A stretch of DNA of 64,000 nucleotides from Bog-473 sp963719485 (GTDB lineage Bacteria; Actinomycetota; Acidimicrobiia; Acidimicrobiales; RAAP-2), in contig OY970387.1 of NCBI GenBank assembly GCA_963719485.1, forward strand, positions 3,844,001 to 3,908,000, given 5' to 3'. A program made the translations under genes and the position numbers. A model generated the notes under the pieces. The model was not told where the DNA came from. It did no database searches and was given only the letters and a program-made list of their open reading frames with translations. Positions 24,568 through 34,900 of the stretch are shown piece by piece (position 1 is the first letter of the stretch; each line of letters begins with the position of its first letter).

Positions 24568-27482
24568 TCAGGTCCGGGCGATCTCGCGCTCGTCGTACGT
24601 CTCAATGATGTCGCCTTCCTTGAGGTCCTGGAAGTCCGAAAGCCCGATGCCGCACTCGAAGCCCGAGGCGACCTCGCGGACGTCGTCCTTGAAGCGCCGC
24701 AGCGAGTTGATCGCACCCTTCCAGATCACCGTGCCGTCGCGCAGGAAACGGACCTTGGAGCCACGGGTGATCTTGCCGTCACGCACGTAGCAGCCGGCCA
24801 CGGCGCCGATCCGGGGCACCCGGAACACCTCACGCACCTCGGCCTCGCCGGTGACGACCTCCTCGTAGAGCGGTGAGAGCAGGCCGAGCATGGCGGCCTC
24901 GAGGTCCTCGAGCAGCTTGTAGATGATCTCGTAGGTCCGGATCTCGACGTCGGACGACTCAGCCATCTCACGGGAGCGCTTGTCGGGGCGCACGTTGAAG
25001 CCGATGATCGTCGCGTTGGACGCCGCCGCCAGCTGCACGTCGTTCTCGGTGATCCCGCCGATGCCGCGCAGGACGAAGCTCAGCTTCACGTCGTCGCGCT
25101 CCAGGCGCTTCAGCGATTCGGTCACCGCCTCGAGCGAACCTTGCACGTCGGCCTTCAGGACGATGTTGAGCGTCGCCGTCTCACCACGTGAGATCTGCTC
25201 GAACAGGTCCTCGAGCTTGGCCCCTGCCGCCGCGGCCACCGGCCTGTGTCCCGACAGCCGGAAACGTTGGGCCCGGGCCTCACCGAGCGTGCGGGCCCGG
25301 GCCAGGTCCTTGGCCGCCCGCATCTCGTCCCCGGCGTGCGGCGGCTCCGAGAAGCCCAGCACCTGCACCGGCGTCGAGGGCAGCGCCTCCTTGATGTGGT
25401 CGCCTCGGTCATCCACCAGGGCCTTGACCTTGCCCCAGGCCGCCCCGGCCACGACCGGGTCACCGACGCGGAGCGTCCCCTGCTGCACGATCACGGTCGC
25501 TACCGGTCCCCGGCCCGCTTCGAGGTTCGCCTCGAGCACGACGCCACGGGCTTCGCCCTCGACCCGGGCCGTCAGCTCCTCGACCTCGGCGACGAGGACG
25601 ATCTGCTCGAGCAGGCTCTCGATGTTCGTGCCCTGCAGCGCGGAGACTTCGACGACGATGGTGTCGCCGCCCCAGGTCTCGGGCACCAGCCCGCGCTCGG
25701 ACAGCTGCTGGAGGACCCGGCGACGAGTCGGCGTCGGGTCGGTCCATCTTGTTGACGGCCACGATGATCGGCACGTCCGCCGCCTTGGCGTGGTCGATGG
25801 CCTCAATGGTCTGGGGCATGACCCCGTCGTCGGCCGCCACCACGAGGATGACGATGTCGGTGGCCTCGCGCGCCACGGGCCCGCATGGCGGTGAAAGCCG
25901 CGTGACCCGGCGTGTCGATGAACGTGATCCGGTGGCCCTGCCACTCCACCTGGTACGCACCGATGTGCTGGGTGATGCCGCCTGCCTCCCCCGCCACGAC
26001 GTCGGTCGAGCGGATGCGGTCGAGCAGCAGCGTCTTGCCGTGGTCGACGTGGCCCATGACGGTCACGACCGGCGGGCGCGGCCGCTGGTCCTCGTCGTCC
26101 TCCTCGTCCTCCTCGTCGAAGTAGCGGGCCAGCAGCTCCGCCTCCTGCTCCTCGCCGGGATCGACCAGACGCACGTCGGCGCCGATCTCGGCCGCGAACA
26201 GCTCGATCATGTCGTCGGTGAGCGACTGCGTCGCCATGATCATCTCGCCCTGCAACAGCAGGAAGCGCACGATGTCGCCTGCGCTGCGGTTGAGCTTGGG
26301 CCCGAGGTCACGAGCGGTCGAACCGCGCTCGATGATGATCTCGCCGTCCGGGACGGGTGCGGTCGAGGGCTGGTACGTGGTGAGCTGCGTCGGCTCCAGC
26401 TCTTCGAGGTTGCGCCGGCGCCGGCGGGCCCTGCGCTGGGGCGGTCGCCGCCCGGGCATGCCGCCGCGTCCACCCGGGGGTGGTGCCCCCGTGGGCGCGC
26501 CGCCGCCGGGTCGGCCACCGAAGCCCCCACCACCTGCGGGTCTGCCGCCGTAGCCACCACCCGACGGGCCGCCCGTGCCGGCGGGCCGGCCGGCGCCCGC
26601 GGGGCGTCCACCGGTCCGGGGTGGGTAGGAGCCGCCGGGACGCGACGACGGGGTCGGGCTGGCCTTGCGCCCACCCATGCCGGGCGGGGGCGGGATCGGG
26701 CGTCCGCTCGGGCCGAGCGGCGGGCGCGACCCTGGTGGCGGTGGCACCGGCCGGCCCGACGGACTGAGGGGCGGCCGGGCCGCGCGCGAGCGATCGGGCG
26801 CGGTCGGTGCGCCGGCGTCGGGCGGCGCCGGCGCGGCGGGTGCCTCGGCCGCAGGGGCCTGAGCCGGGGCGGGGGGTGCCGCAGCGGCGGGGGCCTGGGC
26901 CGCCGGGGCTGCGGGGGCGTGTGCCGCCGGCGCATGTGCCGCCGGCGACGGAGCCGGGGCCTGGGCAGCCGGGGCTGAGGGGGCTGCCGGTGGCGGGGTG
27001 GGGCGGCTGCTGCTGATCAGGCGGGGCGACCGGGCGGCGGGCGCCTCCGAGGCGGCCGGGGCATCGGCCGTCCCGGTTCCGGCGGCGGCCGGGGCCGGGG
27101 CCGACACCGGACGCGCCGGAGCCTTCTTGACCGGGGCGCTGCTCGGGGCCGAGCTGCTCGATACCGAGGTGAGCGGCCTCTTCGCCGGAGCCTCTGCGCT
27201 GCCGTCGTCGTCCCTCCCGGTCGCGGGAGAAGCCGACTTCGCGACCTTGGTGGCCTTCGTGGCCTTGGCCACCTTCTTGGCGGGAGCGGGCTCCTCGGGC
27301 TGGACCGGGCGGCGCAATCCTTCCGCGTCGGCCTTGCGGCGGACGCGGTCGGCCTGGGCGTCCTCGATGGAGGACGAGTGGCTCTTGACCCCGATGCCCA
27401 GGGAAAGGGCCAGCTCGAGCCCTTCCTTGTTGGTCAGGCCTAGCTCTTTGGCCAGCTCATAGACGCGAATCTTCTTCGGCAA
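24568..27482 (-). CDS. infB: Translation initiation factor IF-2 (frame interrupted at about 25868 and 25720-25726)
   Basis: IF-2 is the GTPase that places initiator tRNA on the ribosome. The N-terminus (MPKKIRVYELAKELGL) is followed by about 330 Ala/Pro/Gly-rich residues, then the G domain: GHVDHGKT (G1), DTPGHAAF (G3), NKMD (G4), SALQG (G5), and domains II-IV ending EGDIIETYDEREIART. Two extra bases break the frame. One in the GCGCGC run at about 25868 splits AMRARGA from EATDIVILVVAADDGV. One at 25720-25726 splits NKMDRPDAD from RVLQQLSERGLVPE. Removing both yields 971 whole codons, so a functional gene with consensus errors is likely. Confidence 0.94.
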
Positions 27483-27534
27483 GTGGTTCTCTTTGTCCTT
27501 GATTTGTGGCGGGGCGCGGCATCACGCCAGCCCC

Positions 27535-27812
27535 CTATCCTCGCACATCGGGTACCGGGCGCTCCCACGCCTCACCCAGGTGTGCACGCAACTGCTGCAG
27601 GTCCTCGGCATCGACGGACGCCGCGAAGGCCCGTTCGAAGCCGTGCCTGCGCACCGCATCGTCCAGACACCCGGGCGAGTCCCCGCACAACCAGGCCCCC
27701 CGCCCCGCGCCGTGCCTGTCCACCGACAGGGCCCCGCCCGGCAGCCGGACGATTCGGATCAGCTGGTCGGCCGGCAGGGCTCTCCGGCAACCGACACAGG
27801 TCCGTGTCGGCG

Positions 27813-27816
<4 letters not shown>
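27535..27816 (-). CDS. ylxR: YlxR family (DUF448) RNA-binding protein, apparent ATA start
   Basis: Small basic YlxR proteins are encoded between nusA and infB in many bacteria and have been linked to RNA binding and regulation. The family signature APTRTCVGCRRALPADQLIR, then GAGRGAWLC and a second cysteine (CLDDAVRRHGFERAF), is present in full. However, no ATG, GTG or TTG precedes the conserved CVGC in this frame; the only candidate at the right place is ATA at 27816-27814, overlapping the nusA stop as ATAG. The next in-frame standard start (GTG 27723) would delete a third of the protein. A sequence error near the start is the alternative. Confidence 0.82.
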
Positions 27817-29099
<1,283 letters not shown>

Positions 29100-29103
<4 letters not shown>

Positions 29104-29606
29104 TGCCGCTTCACCCTCTCACTCTTCTCACTCTTCGCTCTCCGGGGCTCCGGCCCCCACTCGAAAACCGTCCGCGCCCGCTCGATCCGGTCGTAGGCGA
29201 TCCGCATCTCGCCGTCGGGCACCTCGGGACCGGACAGGGTGCACCCTGCGTCGTCGGCGCTCGCCAGCGTCCCGGTGATCCGCCGGACGTCCGCCGTGCC
29301 GGCGTCGATCCGGATGGTCACGGTCTCCCCCACCGCCCGGGCGAAGTGCGCCGGGGTGCGGAGCCGCCGCTCGAGCCCGGGGCTCGAGACCGACAGGGTG
29401 TAGCGCCCCGGCAGGGGGTCGATGTCGTCGAGCGCGGCCGAGACGTCGCGGGTGGCGTCACCCAGCTCGTCGAGGCCGATGCCCCCTTCGCGGTCGACGA
29501 AGACGGTCAGCTGGGCCCCGTGCAGATCGACATCCACGAGGTCCAGACCCCGCGCCTGGAGGACGGGTGACAGCGCCTCCGTCAGGTCGTTCGTGTTCCT
29601 GCTCAT
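29100..29606 (-). CDS. rimP: Ribosome maturation factor RimP
   Basis: RimP assists 30S assembly. The 168-residue product has the family's order: VLQARGLDLVDVDLHGAQLTVFVDREGGIGLDEL, then ATRDVSAALDDIDPLPGRYTLSVSSPGLERRL, followed by a Sm-like C-terminal domain. A longer frame opens at 29672, but ATG 29606 is preceded by GAGGAGGTGGCGGCG and begins where the family does. The last residues (RRAKSEKSERVKRQ) are strongly basic. It is the first gene of the rimP-nusA-ylxR-infB run and has a promoter plus hairpin in front. Confidence 0.93.
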
Positions 29607-29652
29607 CGCCGCCACCTCCTCTCTCGGTCCGTCGTGTGCCCCCGCAAAGCGA

Positions 29653-29676
29653 AAGCGTGGGCCGCAGCCCACGCTT
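29653..29676 (-). promoter_or_regulatory. Perfect 10-bp stem-loop in the rimP-nusA leader
   Basis: AAGCGTGGGC and GCCCACGCTT pair perfectly around a four-base loop, 47 bases before the rimP start and about 35 bases after the predicted transcript start. On the minus strand the stem is followed by TCGCTTTGCGGG, not a strong U run. It may act as an attenuator or as a NusA- or nuclease-responsive element, or it may terminate proS transcription. Confidence 0.6.
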
Positions 29677-29714
29677 CAACGAGGTACTGATCTTCAAAAT
29701 GGACAGCAAGAGGG

Positions 29715-29723
29715 ATTATAGCA
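29715..29723 (-). promoter_or_regulatory. Extended -10 promoter of the rimP-nusA-infB operon
   Basis: On the minus strand TGCTATAAT is a perfect consensus -10 with the TGn extension, in an A/T-rich pocket unlike the surrounding coding DNA. No good -35 is present, which suits an extended -10 promoter. Transcription would start near 29708, giving a leader of about 100 bases that contains the stem-loop at 29653-29676. Confidence 0.6.
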
Positions 29724-29732
29724 ATTCCGGGA

Positions 29733-31149
29733 CTAATAGGACCGGGCGACGACGGCCACGAGGTCGTCCTCGGCATCCCCGGGTTCGGCCAGGGAGCCGT
29801 CGGGGCGCTGCAGGCAGCGGATGGTGAGGGAGTGCTGGGCCAGGCGGTCCTCGCCATCGGGCCCGAGCGCCCCGAGGCGGACCCGGGCGAAGCCCACCGA
29901 CCCCGCCTCCGCGGCTTGCTCGAGTGACGCGGCATCCGCCGTCCGGGCGTCGCGGGCCGCCGTGGCCTCCGCCAGGAGCTCGGGCCCGGCGGTGTCGATG
30001 ATGGCCCTCACCGTGGCGGCCACGGCTCCGAGCGCGACGTCCTGCTTCTCCCGCCGGTGGCGGGTGACCACGGTGACGTTCCCCTCGGCCAGGTCGCGCG
30101 GACCGACCTCCACCCGTACCGGGACGCCCTTGAGCTCCCAGGCCACGCTGCGGCGGCCGAAGCTGGTGTCGGTGCGGTCGTCGAGGCGGACCCGGTGCCC
30201 GGCGGCCGTGAGCTCGGCGACCAGCGCGGCGGCCGCGGCGCCCACCTCGGCGCTCGTCCTTGACGACGAGGACTACCACTTGCGTCGGGGCGAGGGCCGG
30301 GGGCAGGCGCAGACCGAAGTCGTCGCCGTGGCTCATGACGAGCGCCGCCGACCAGCCGGGTCGAGACCCCCCAGGAGGTCTGCCAGACGTACTCGAGCGT
30401 GCCCGACGCGTTGGCGAAGGTGATGTCGAACGGGCGCGGCGAAGTTCTGCCCCAGCTCGTGGCTGGTGCCCATCTGCAGCGCCTTGCCGTCGCCCATCAT
30501 CCCTTCGCACGTCCAGGTGCGGTTGGCCCCGGCAAAACGCTCGCGCGCGGTCTTGTGGCCGGTGAGGACCGGCACGTTCAACACGTCGACCATGGTCGAT
30601 CGGTAGACCTCGTCGAGGATGCTGCAGGGCGTAGGCCAGCGCATCGCTCTCGGTGGCGTGCGCCGTGTGCCCCTCCTGCCAGAGGAACTCGCTGGTGCGC
30701 AGGAAGAGACGCGGGCGCAGCTCCCAACGCACGACGTTGGCCCACTGGTTGATGAGCAGCGGCAGGTCCCGGTGGCTCTGGATCCACTTGGAGAAGAAGT
30801 GGTTGATCACCGTCTCGCTGGTGGGACGCACGACGAGGGGCTCCTCCAGCTCCTTGCCGCCACCGTGGGTGACCACCGCCAGCTCCGGCGCGAAGCCTTC
30901 GACGTGCTCGGCCTCGAGCCTCAGGAATGACTCGGGGATGAAGAGCGGGAAGTAGGCGTTCTCGGCGCCGGCCTCCTTGATGCGCCGGTCGAGCTCGGCC
31001 TGCATGAGCTCCCAGATCCCGTAGCCCCAGGGCCGGATGACCATGGTGCCGCGGGCGGGGCCGTTGTCGGCCATCTCCGCCCCGGCGATCACCTCTTGGT
31101 ACCAGCGGGGGAAATCCTCGGCCCGCGTCACGATCGCACCTTTCGCCAT
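29733..31149 (-). CDS. proS: Prolyl-tRNA synthetase, eukaryote/archaea-like type (four frame interruptions)
   Basis: This class II synthetase charges tRNA-Pro. It is the short eukaryote-like form without an editing insertion: RAEDFPRWYQEVIAGAEMAD, GTMVIRPWGYGIWELMQ, RPTSETVINHFFSKWI, and motif 2 in RLFLRTSEFLWQEGHTA; it ends in a C-terminal tyrosine (VAVVARSY), as this type does. The frame is broken at about 30621, 30431-30440, 30343-30349 and 30249-30252, each explained by one extra base. Removing four bases leaves exactly 471 codons, and all fragments join in family order. The ATG at 31149 follows the ispG stop by 11 bases. Confidence 0.93.
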
Positions 31150-31160
31150 GGGTGCGCAGG

Positions 31161-32390
31161 CTACTGGTCGGTTTGGCGCCTGATGATCTCGATCTTCTCC
31201 GAGGTGTGGTTGGGGTCGGCGCCGGTCGACTCGAGCAGCGCGCGCCGGTCGGCCTCCGCCTCGGCCTCCGCGTTCGAGTCCGCGGCGGCGATGCGCGCCT
31301 CGACCCCCTCGGCGACCAGACGCTCCGCCTCGTCGACGAGTGCCTGCACCATGTCCGCCTCGGGCACGACGCGGATGATCTTGCCGCGGATGAACAGGTG
31401 GCCCTTCTGCTTCCCGGCCGCGATGCCGATGTCGGCCTCGCGTGCCTCGCCCGGGCCGTTGACGACGCACCCCATCACGGCCACCTGGATCGGCAGGTTC
31501 AGCTTCTCGAGCGCCTCCTGGGCGTCCTTGGCGACGGCGATGACGTCGACCTGGGCCCGACCGCACGACGGGCAGGCGATGAGGTCCAGGCCCTTGCGCT
31601 CGCGCAGCCCGAGCGATTCGAGGAGCTGGCGCCCGGCGCGCGCCTCCTCGACGGGGTCCGCCGTCAGCGAGAAGCGGATGGTGTCGCCGATGCCCTCGGC
31701 CAGCAGGGCCCCGATCCCGGCCGTGCCCTTGACCAGGCCCGCCGGCGGGGGGCCCGCCTCGGTGACGCCGAGGTGCAGCGGGTGGTCGAAGGTCTCCGAG
31801 GCCAGCCGGTAGGCGGCGATCATCAACGCGACCGAGGAGGCCTTGACCGAGATCTTGACGTCGGTGAAGTCGACCTCCTCGAAGAAGGCGAGCTCGTTGC
31901 GGGCCGACTCGACGAGGGCCTCCGGGGTGGCGCCCCCGTACTTCTTGTAGAGGTCCGGGTGCAGCGACCCGGCGTTCACCCCGATGCGGATGGGCACGCC
32001 GCGATCGCGCGCCTCGGCGGCCACCTGCTTGATCTCGGCCTCCTTGCGGAGGTTGCCCGGGTTCAGGCGCAGGCCCTGCACCCCGGCCTCCAGCGCGGCC
32101 AGCGCCATCTCGTGGTGGAAGTGGATGTCGGCCACGATCGGCACCGGGGAGCGGGGGACGATGTGGGCCAGTCCCTCCGCGGCCGCCTCCTCGTTGCAGG
32201 TGCAGCGCACGATGTCCGCCCCGGCCGCCGCCAGCGCGTAGATCTGGGCCAGGGTCCCGTCGACGTCGGCCGTCTTCGTCGTGGTCATCGACTGCACCGT
32301 GACCGGCGCGCCGTCGCCGATGGGCACGCCGCCCAGCGTGATCCGACGGGTCGGCCGCCGCGGCGTCAGGAGGGAGGACGAGAGCTCCAC
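31161..32390 (-). CDS. ispG: 4-hydroxy-3-methylbut-2-en-1-yl diphosphate synthase
   Basis: IspG (GcpE) carries out the penultimate step of the MEP isoprenoid pathway with a 4Fe-4S cluster. The cluster cysteines are in LIACPSCGRAQVDV and MGCVVNGPGEAREADIG; the TIM barrel has GAPVTVQSMTTTKTADV and RLNPGNL. The GTG at 32390, five bases after the M50 peptidase stop, starts the recognisable protein (409 residues); a longer open frame upstream is antisense to nothing real and overlaps rseP. dxr of the same pathway lies two genes upstream. Confidence 0.95.
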   Translation of the reverse strand: MELSSSLLTPRRPTRRITLGGVPIGDGAPVTVQSMTTTKTADVDGTLAQIYALAAAGADIVRCTCNEEAAAEGLAHIVPRSPVPIVADIHFHHEMALAALEAGVQGLRLNPGNLRKEAEIKQVAAEARDRGVPIRIGVNAGSLHPDLYKKYGGATPEALVESARNELAFFEEVDFTDVKISVKASSVALMIAAYRLASETFDHPLHLGVTEAGPPPAGLVKGTAGIGALLAEGIGDTIRFSLTADPVEEARAGRQLLESLGLRERKGLDLIACPSCGRAQVDVIAVAKDAQEALEKLNLPIQVAVMGCVVNGPGEAREADIGIAAGKQKGHLFIRGKIIRVVPEADMVQALVDEAERLVAEGVEARIAAADSNAEAEAEADRRALLESTGADPNHTSEKIEIIRRQTDQ

Positions 32391-32395
32391 GGCGA

Positions 32396-33706
32396 TCAGT
32401 GCGGGATCTGGAGCGGGTGGGTGATATCGAGGAAGATGCCGGCGAAGACGAACACGAGCAGGAAGGCGATGAACAACGCGGCCACGGGGAACAGCTTGGT
32501 GATGTCGGCCCGGTAGTACGGCTGGCCGCGCTTGGTGCGGATCCACTCGTAGCCCGCGATGGCCACGTGCCCGCCGTCGAGGGGGATCATCGGCAGCATG
32601 TTCAAGATCCCGAACACGATGTTGACGGCGATGAGCAGGATCAGCACCGCGGCGAGGCCCGCCTGTTCCGACTGCGCGCCGAGATTGGCGATGCCGAGGA
32701 TGGAGACCGGGCGCGGGGCCGAGCCGGGGTTGTTCACCGCGGACTGGGCCGCCTTGGAGTTGGTCACCTGATGGAAGATCGACTGCAGGCCGCTGGGCGA
32801 GAACGTCTGCCCGAGCCCGGTGACCTCCTGGTGCGTGATGTTCCACATGGTCGACAGCGCGGCGCCCGGGCTGCCGATGGCCGAGACGGGCGCGGTGGCG
32901 TACCCGCCGATGGTGAAGCCGAGGTAGCCGTGGTCGGCCAACGGCTTGTGGTCGACGGTGATCCCCCGGCCGCTCTCCGGCGTGGCCGTCAGGTCGATGA
33001 GCTTGCCGCCGCGCTCGACGCCGATGGTCACGGGCTTGCCGACGGACCGGCCGATGGTGTCGGTCAGCGAGGTGGCGCCGGCGAACGACTTGCCGTTGAC
33101 GGAGACGATCGTGTCCCCGGCTCGCAGGCCGGCCAGGGCGGCCGGCGTCGTCTTGCCCGCCCAGTGGTCGAGGGCGGCGACCTTGATGTTGTTCGTGGAC
33201 TGGCCGAAGGTCAGGACCAGGATCAGCGCCAGGACGAACGCGATGAGGAAGTGCATCGCCGAGCCGGCCGACGCCACGATGATCCGCTGGTGGAAGGGCT
33301 GCTGACGGTAGGCGCGGGCCTCGTCCTCCGCCGGCACCTCCTCGCTGGAGGTGAACCCGGTGATCCGCACGTAGCCGCCGGCGGGAATGGCCTTGACGCC
33401 GTACTCGGTCTCGCCCCGGCGCACCGACCACAGCCGCGGGCCGAAGCCGACGAAGTACTCCGTCACCTGCATGCCGGCACGCTTGGCGGTGATGAAGTGT
33501 CCGAACTCGTGCAGCATCACGATCGCAAAGAGGATGGCGATGAAAAGCAGCAGGTAGCCCCAGCCCAGAGCGACGAAGACGCCCGTGATCAGGACGAGGC
33601 CGACCACGAGCTGGATCACCCGCGTCCGGTTGCCCTCCTGCGCCGGCTCCGGTCCCGGCTCGAGGGGCGGCTCCGCCGCCCGCGCCTCTTTCTCGGTGAG
33701 CGTCAT
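32396..33706 (-). CDS. rseP: M50 family site-2 zinc protease (RseP-like)
   Basis: An intramembrane metalloprotease that in other bacteria releases sigma factors or cleaves signal-peptide remnants. HEFGH in AIVMLHEFGHFITAKRAGM supplies two zinc ligands and NMLPMIPLDGGH the aspartate; a PDZ domain lies between (GLRAGDTIVSVNGKSF). About four membrane segments are present. ATG 33706, 14 bases after the dxr stop, is preferred over the frame's first ATG at 33787, which would overlap dxr by 68 bases. The dxr-rseP-ispG order is typical of Actinomycetota. Confidence 0.93.
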   Translation of the reverse strand: MTLTEKEARAAEPPLEPGPEPAQEGNRTRVIQLVVGLVLITGVFVALGWGYLLLFIAILFAIVMLHEFGHFITAKRAGMQVTEYFVGFGPRLWSVRRGETEYGVKAIPAGGYVRITGFTSSEEVPAEDEARAYRQQPFHQRIIVASAGSAMHFLIAFVLALILVLTFGQSTNNIKVAALDHWAGKTTPAALAGLRAGDTIVSVNGKSFAGATSLTDTIGRSVGKPVTIGVERGGKLIDLTATPESGRGITVDHKPLADHGYLGFTIGGYATAPVSAIGSPGAALSTMWNITHQEVTGLGQTFSPSGLQSIFHQVTNSKAAQSAVNNPGSAPRPVSILGIANLGAQSEQAGLAAVLILLIAVNIVFGILNMLPMIPLDGGHVAIAGYEWIRTKRGQPYYRADITKLFPVAALFIAFLLVFVFAGIFLDITHPLQIPH

Positions 33707-33719
33707 CGCAGTGACAACG

Positions 33720-34889
33720 CTACCGGTCGCCACCCAGGGCCAGGCGTCGGTCCAACGCCAGGCGGGCGCGGGCCCGGGCCTCGGCATCCGCCGCCAGCAC
33801 GGCTTCGACCTGGTCGACCGGGTCGTCCGCCCACCCCTCCATGGTCTCGGCCACCACGTCGGCGATGCCGCCCCAGGGCAGGGCGTTGCCCAGGAAGGCC
33901 TCGACGGCCACCTCGTTGGCCGCGCTGAGCCAGGCCGGGGCCGAGCCGCCCCGCCGGCCGGCCTCGTAGGCCAGGTCGATGCAGGGGAACACGATGCGGT
34001 CGGGCGGCTCGAAGGTCAGGCTCTGAGGGGTCGTCCAGTCGAGCGCCCCGAACGGAGTGGCCCCCCGGTCGGGCCAGCCGAGGGCATAGGCGATCGGGAG
34101 CCGCATGTCGGGGTTCGACAGCTGGGCCAGCGTCGACCCGTCGCGCAGCTCCACCATGGAGTGCACGATCGACTGCGGATGGACGACGACGTCGATCCGC
34201 TCGTAGCCGATGCCGAAGAGCTCGTGGGCCTCGATCACCTCGAGACCCTTGTTCATGAGCGTGGACGAATCGATCGTGATCTTGGGCCCCATCGACCAGG
34301 TGGGGTGAGCCAGCGCGTCCGCCACGGTGACCGCGCCCAGACGCTCGGCCGGCCAACCGCGGAACGGGCCGCCCGACGCGGTGAGGAGCAGCCGGGCGAC
34401 GTCGGTCGTGGCCTGCACCGCGGCCAGGCACTGGTGCAGGGCGCAGTGCTCGGAGTCCACCGGCACGATCTCCGCCCCGGGGGTGCGGCGAGCCTTCTGC
34501 ACGATCGGTGCACCGGCGATCAGGGACTCCTTGTTGGCCAGCGCCAGCCGCTTCCCGGCCTCGAGGGCCGCCATCGTCACCGGCAGGCCGGCGAAGCCCA
34601 CGACCCCGTTGAGCACGACGTCGGCGCGGCCGGCCGCCGCCACCATGCCTTCCTCCCCGACCATCACCTCGGTGCGGGCCGGGACGCCGTCGCGCACCTC
34701 GCCGTAGCGGGCCGGGTCGCCGATCACCACCAGGTCGGGCCCGAACTCGGCCACCTGGGCCAGGAGCTCCTCGACCGAGCGCTGCGCCGCCAGCGCATAC
34801 ACGCGGAAGCGTTCAGGCTCCCTCCGGATGACGTCGAGCGCCTGGGTACCGATCGATCCGGTGGAGCCCATCAGGCTGACCGTGCGCAT
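33720..34889 (-). CDS. dxr: 1-deoxy-D-xylulose-5-phosphate reductoisomerase
   Basis: DXR converts DXP to MEP using NADPH and a divalent metal. GSTGSIGTQALDVI at residues 8-21 is the nucleotide-binding loop, ALANKESLIAGAP and PVDSEHCALHQCL contain the metal ligands D and E, and TASGGPFRGW is the flexible active-site loop. SMGPKITIDSSTLMNKGLEVIEAHELFG is a strong family signature. At 389 residues it is complete. It follows cdsA by 11 bases and precedes rseP. Confidence 0.97.
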   Translation of the reverse strand: MRTVSLMGSTGSIGTQALDVIRREPERFRVYALAAQRSVEELLAQVAEFGPDLVVIGDPARYGEVRDGVPARTEVMVGEEGMVAAAGRADVVLNGVVGFAGLPVTMAALEAGKRLALANKESLIAGAPIVQKARRTPGAEIVPVDSEHCALHQCLAAVQATTDVARLLLTASGGPFRGWPAERLGAVTVADALAHPTWSMGPKITIDSSTLMNKGLEVIEAHELFGIGYERIDVVVHPQSIVHSMVELRDGSTLAQLSNPDMRLPIAYALGWPDRGATPFGALDWTTPQSLTFEPPDRIVFPCIDLAYEAGRRGGSAPAWLSAANEVAVEAFLGNALPWGGIADVVAETMEGWADDPVDQVEAVLAADAEARARARLALDRRLALGGDR

Positions 34890-34900
34890 CAGCGGTCAGC

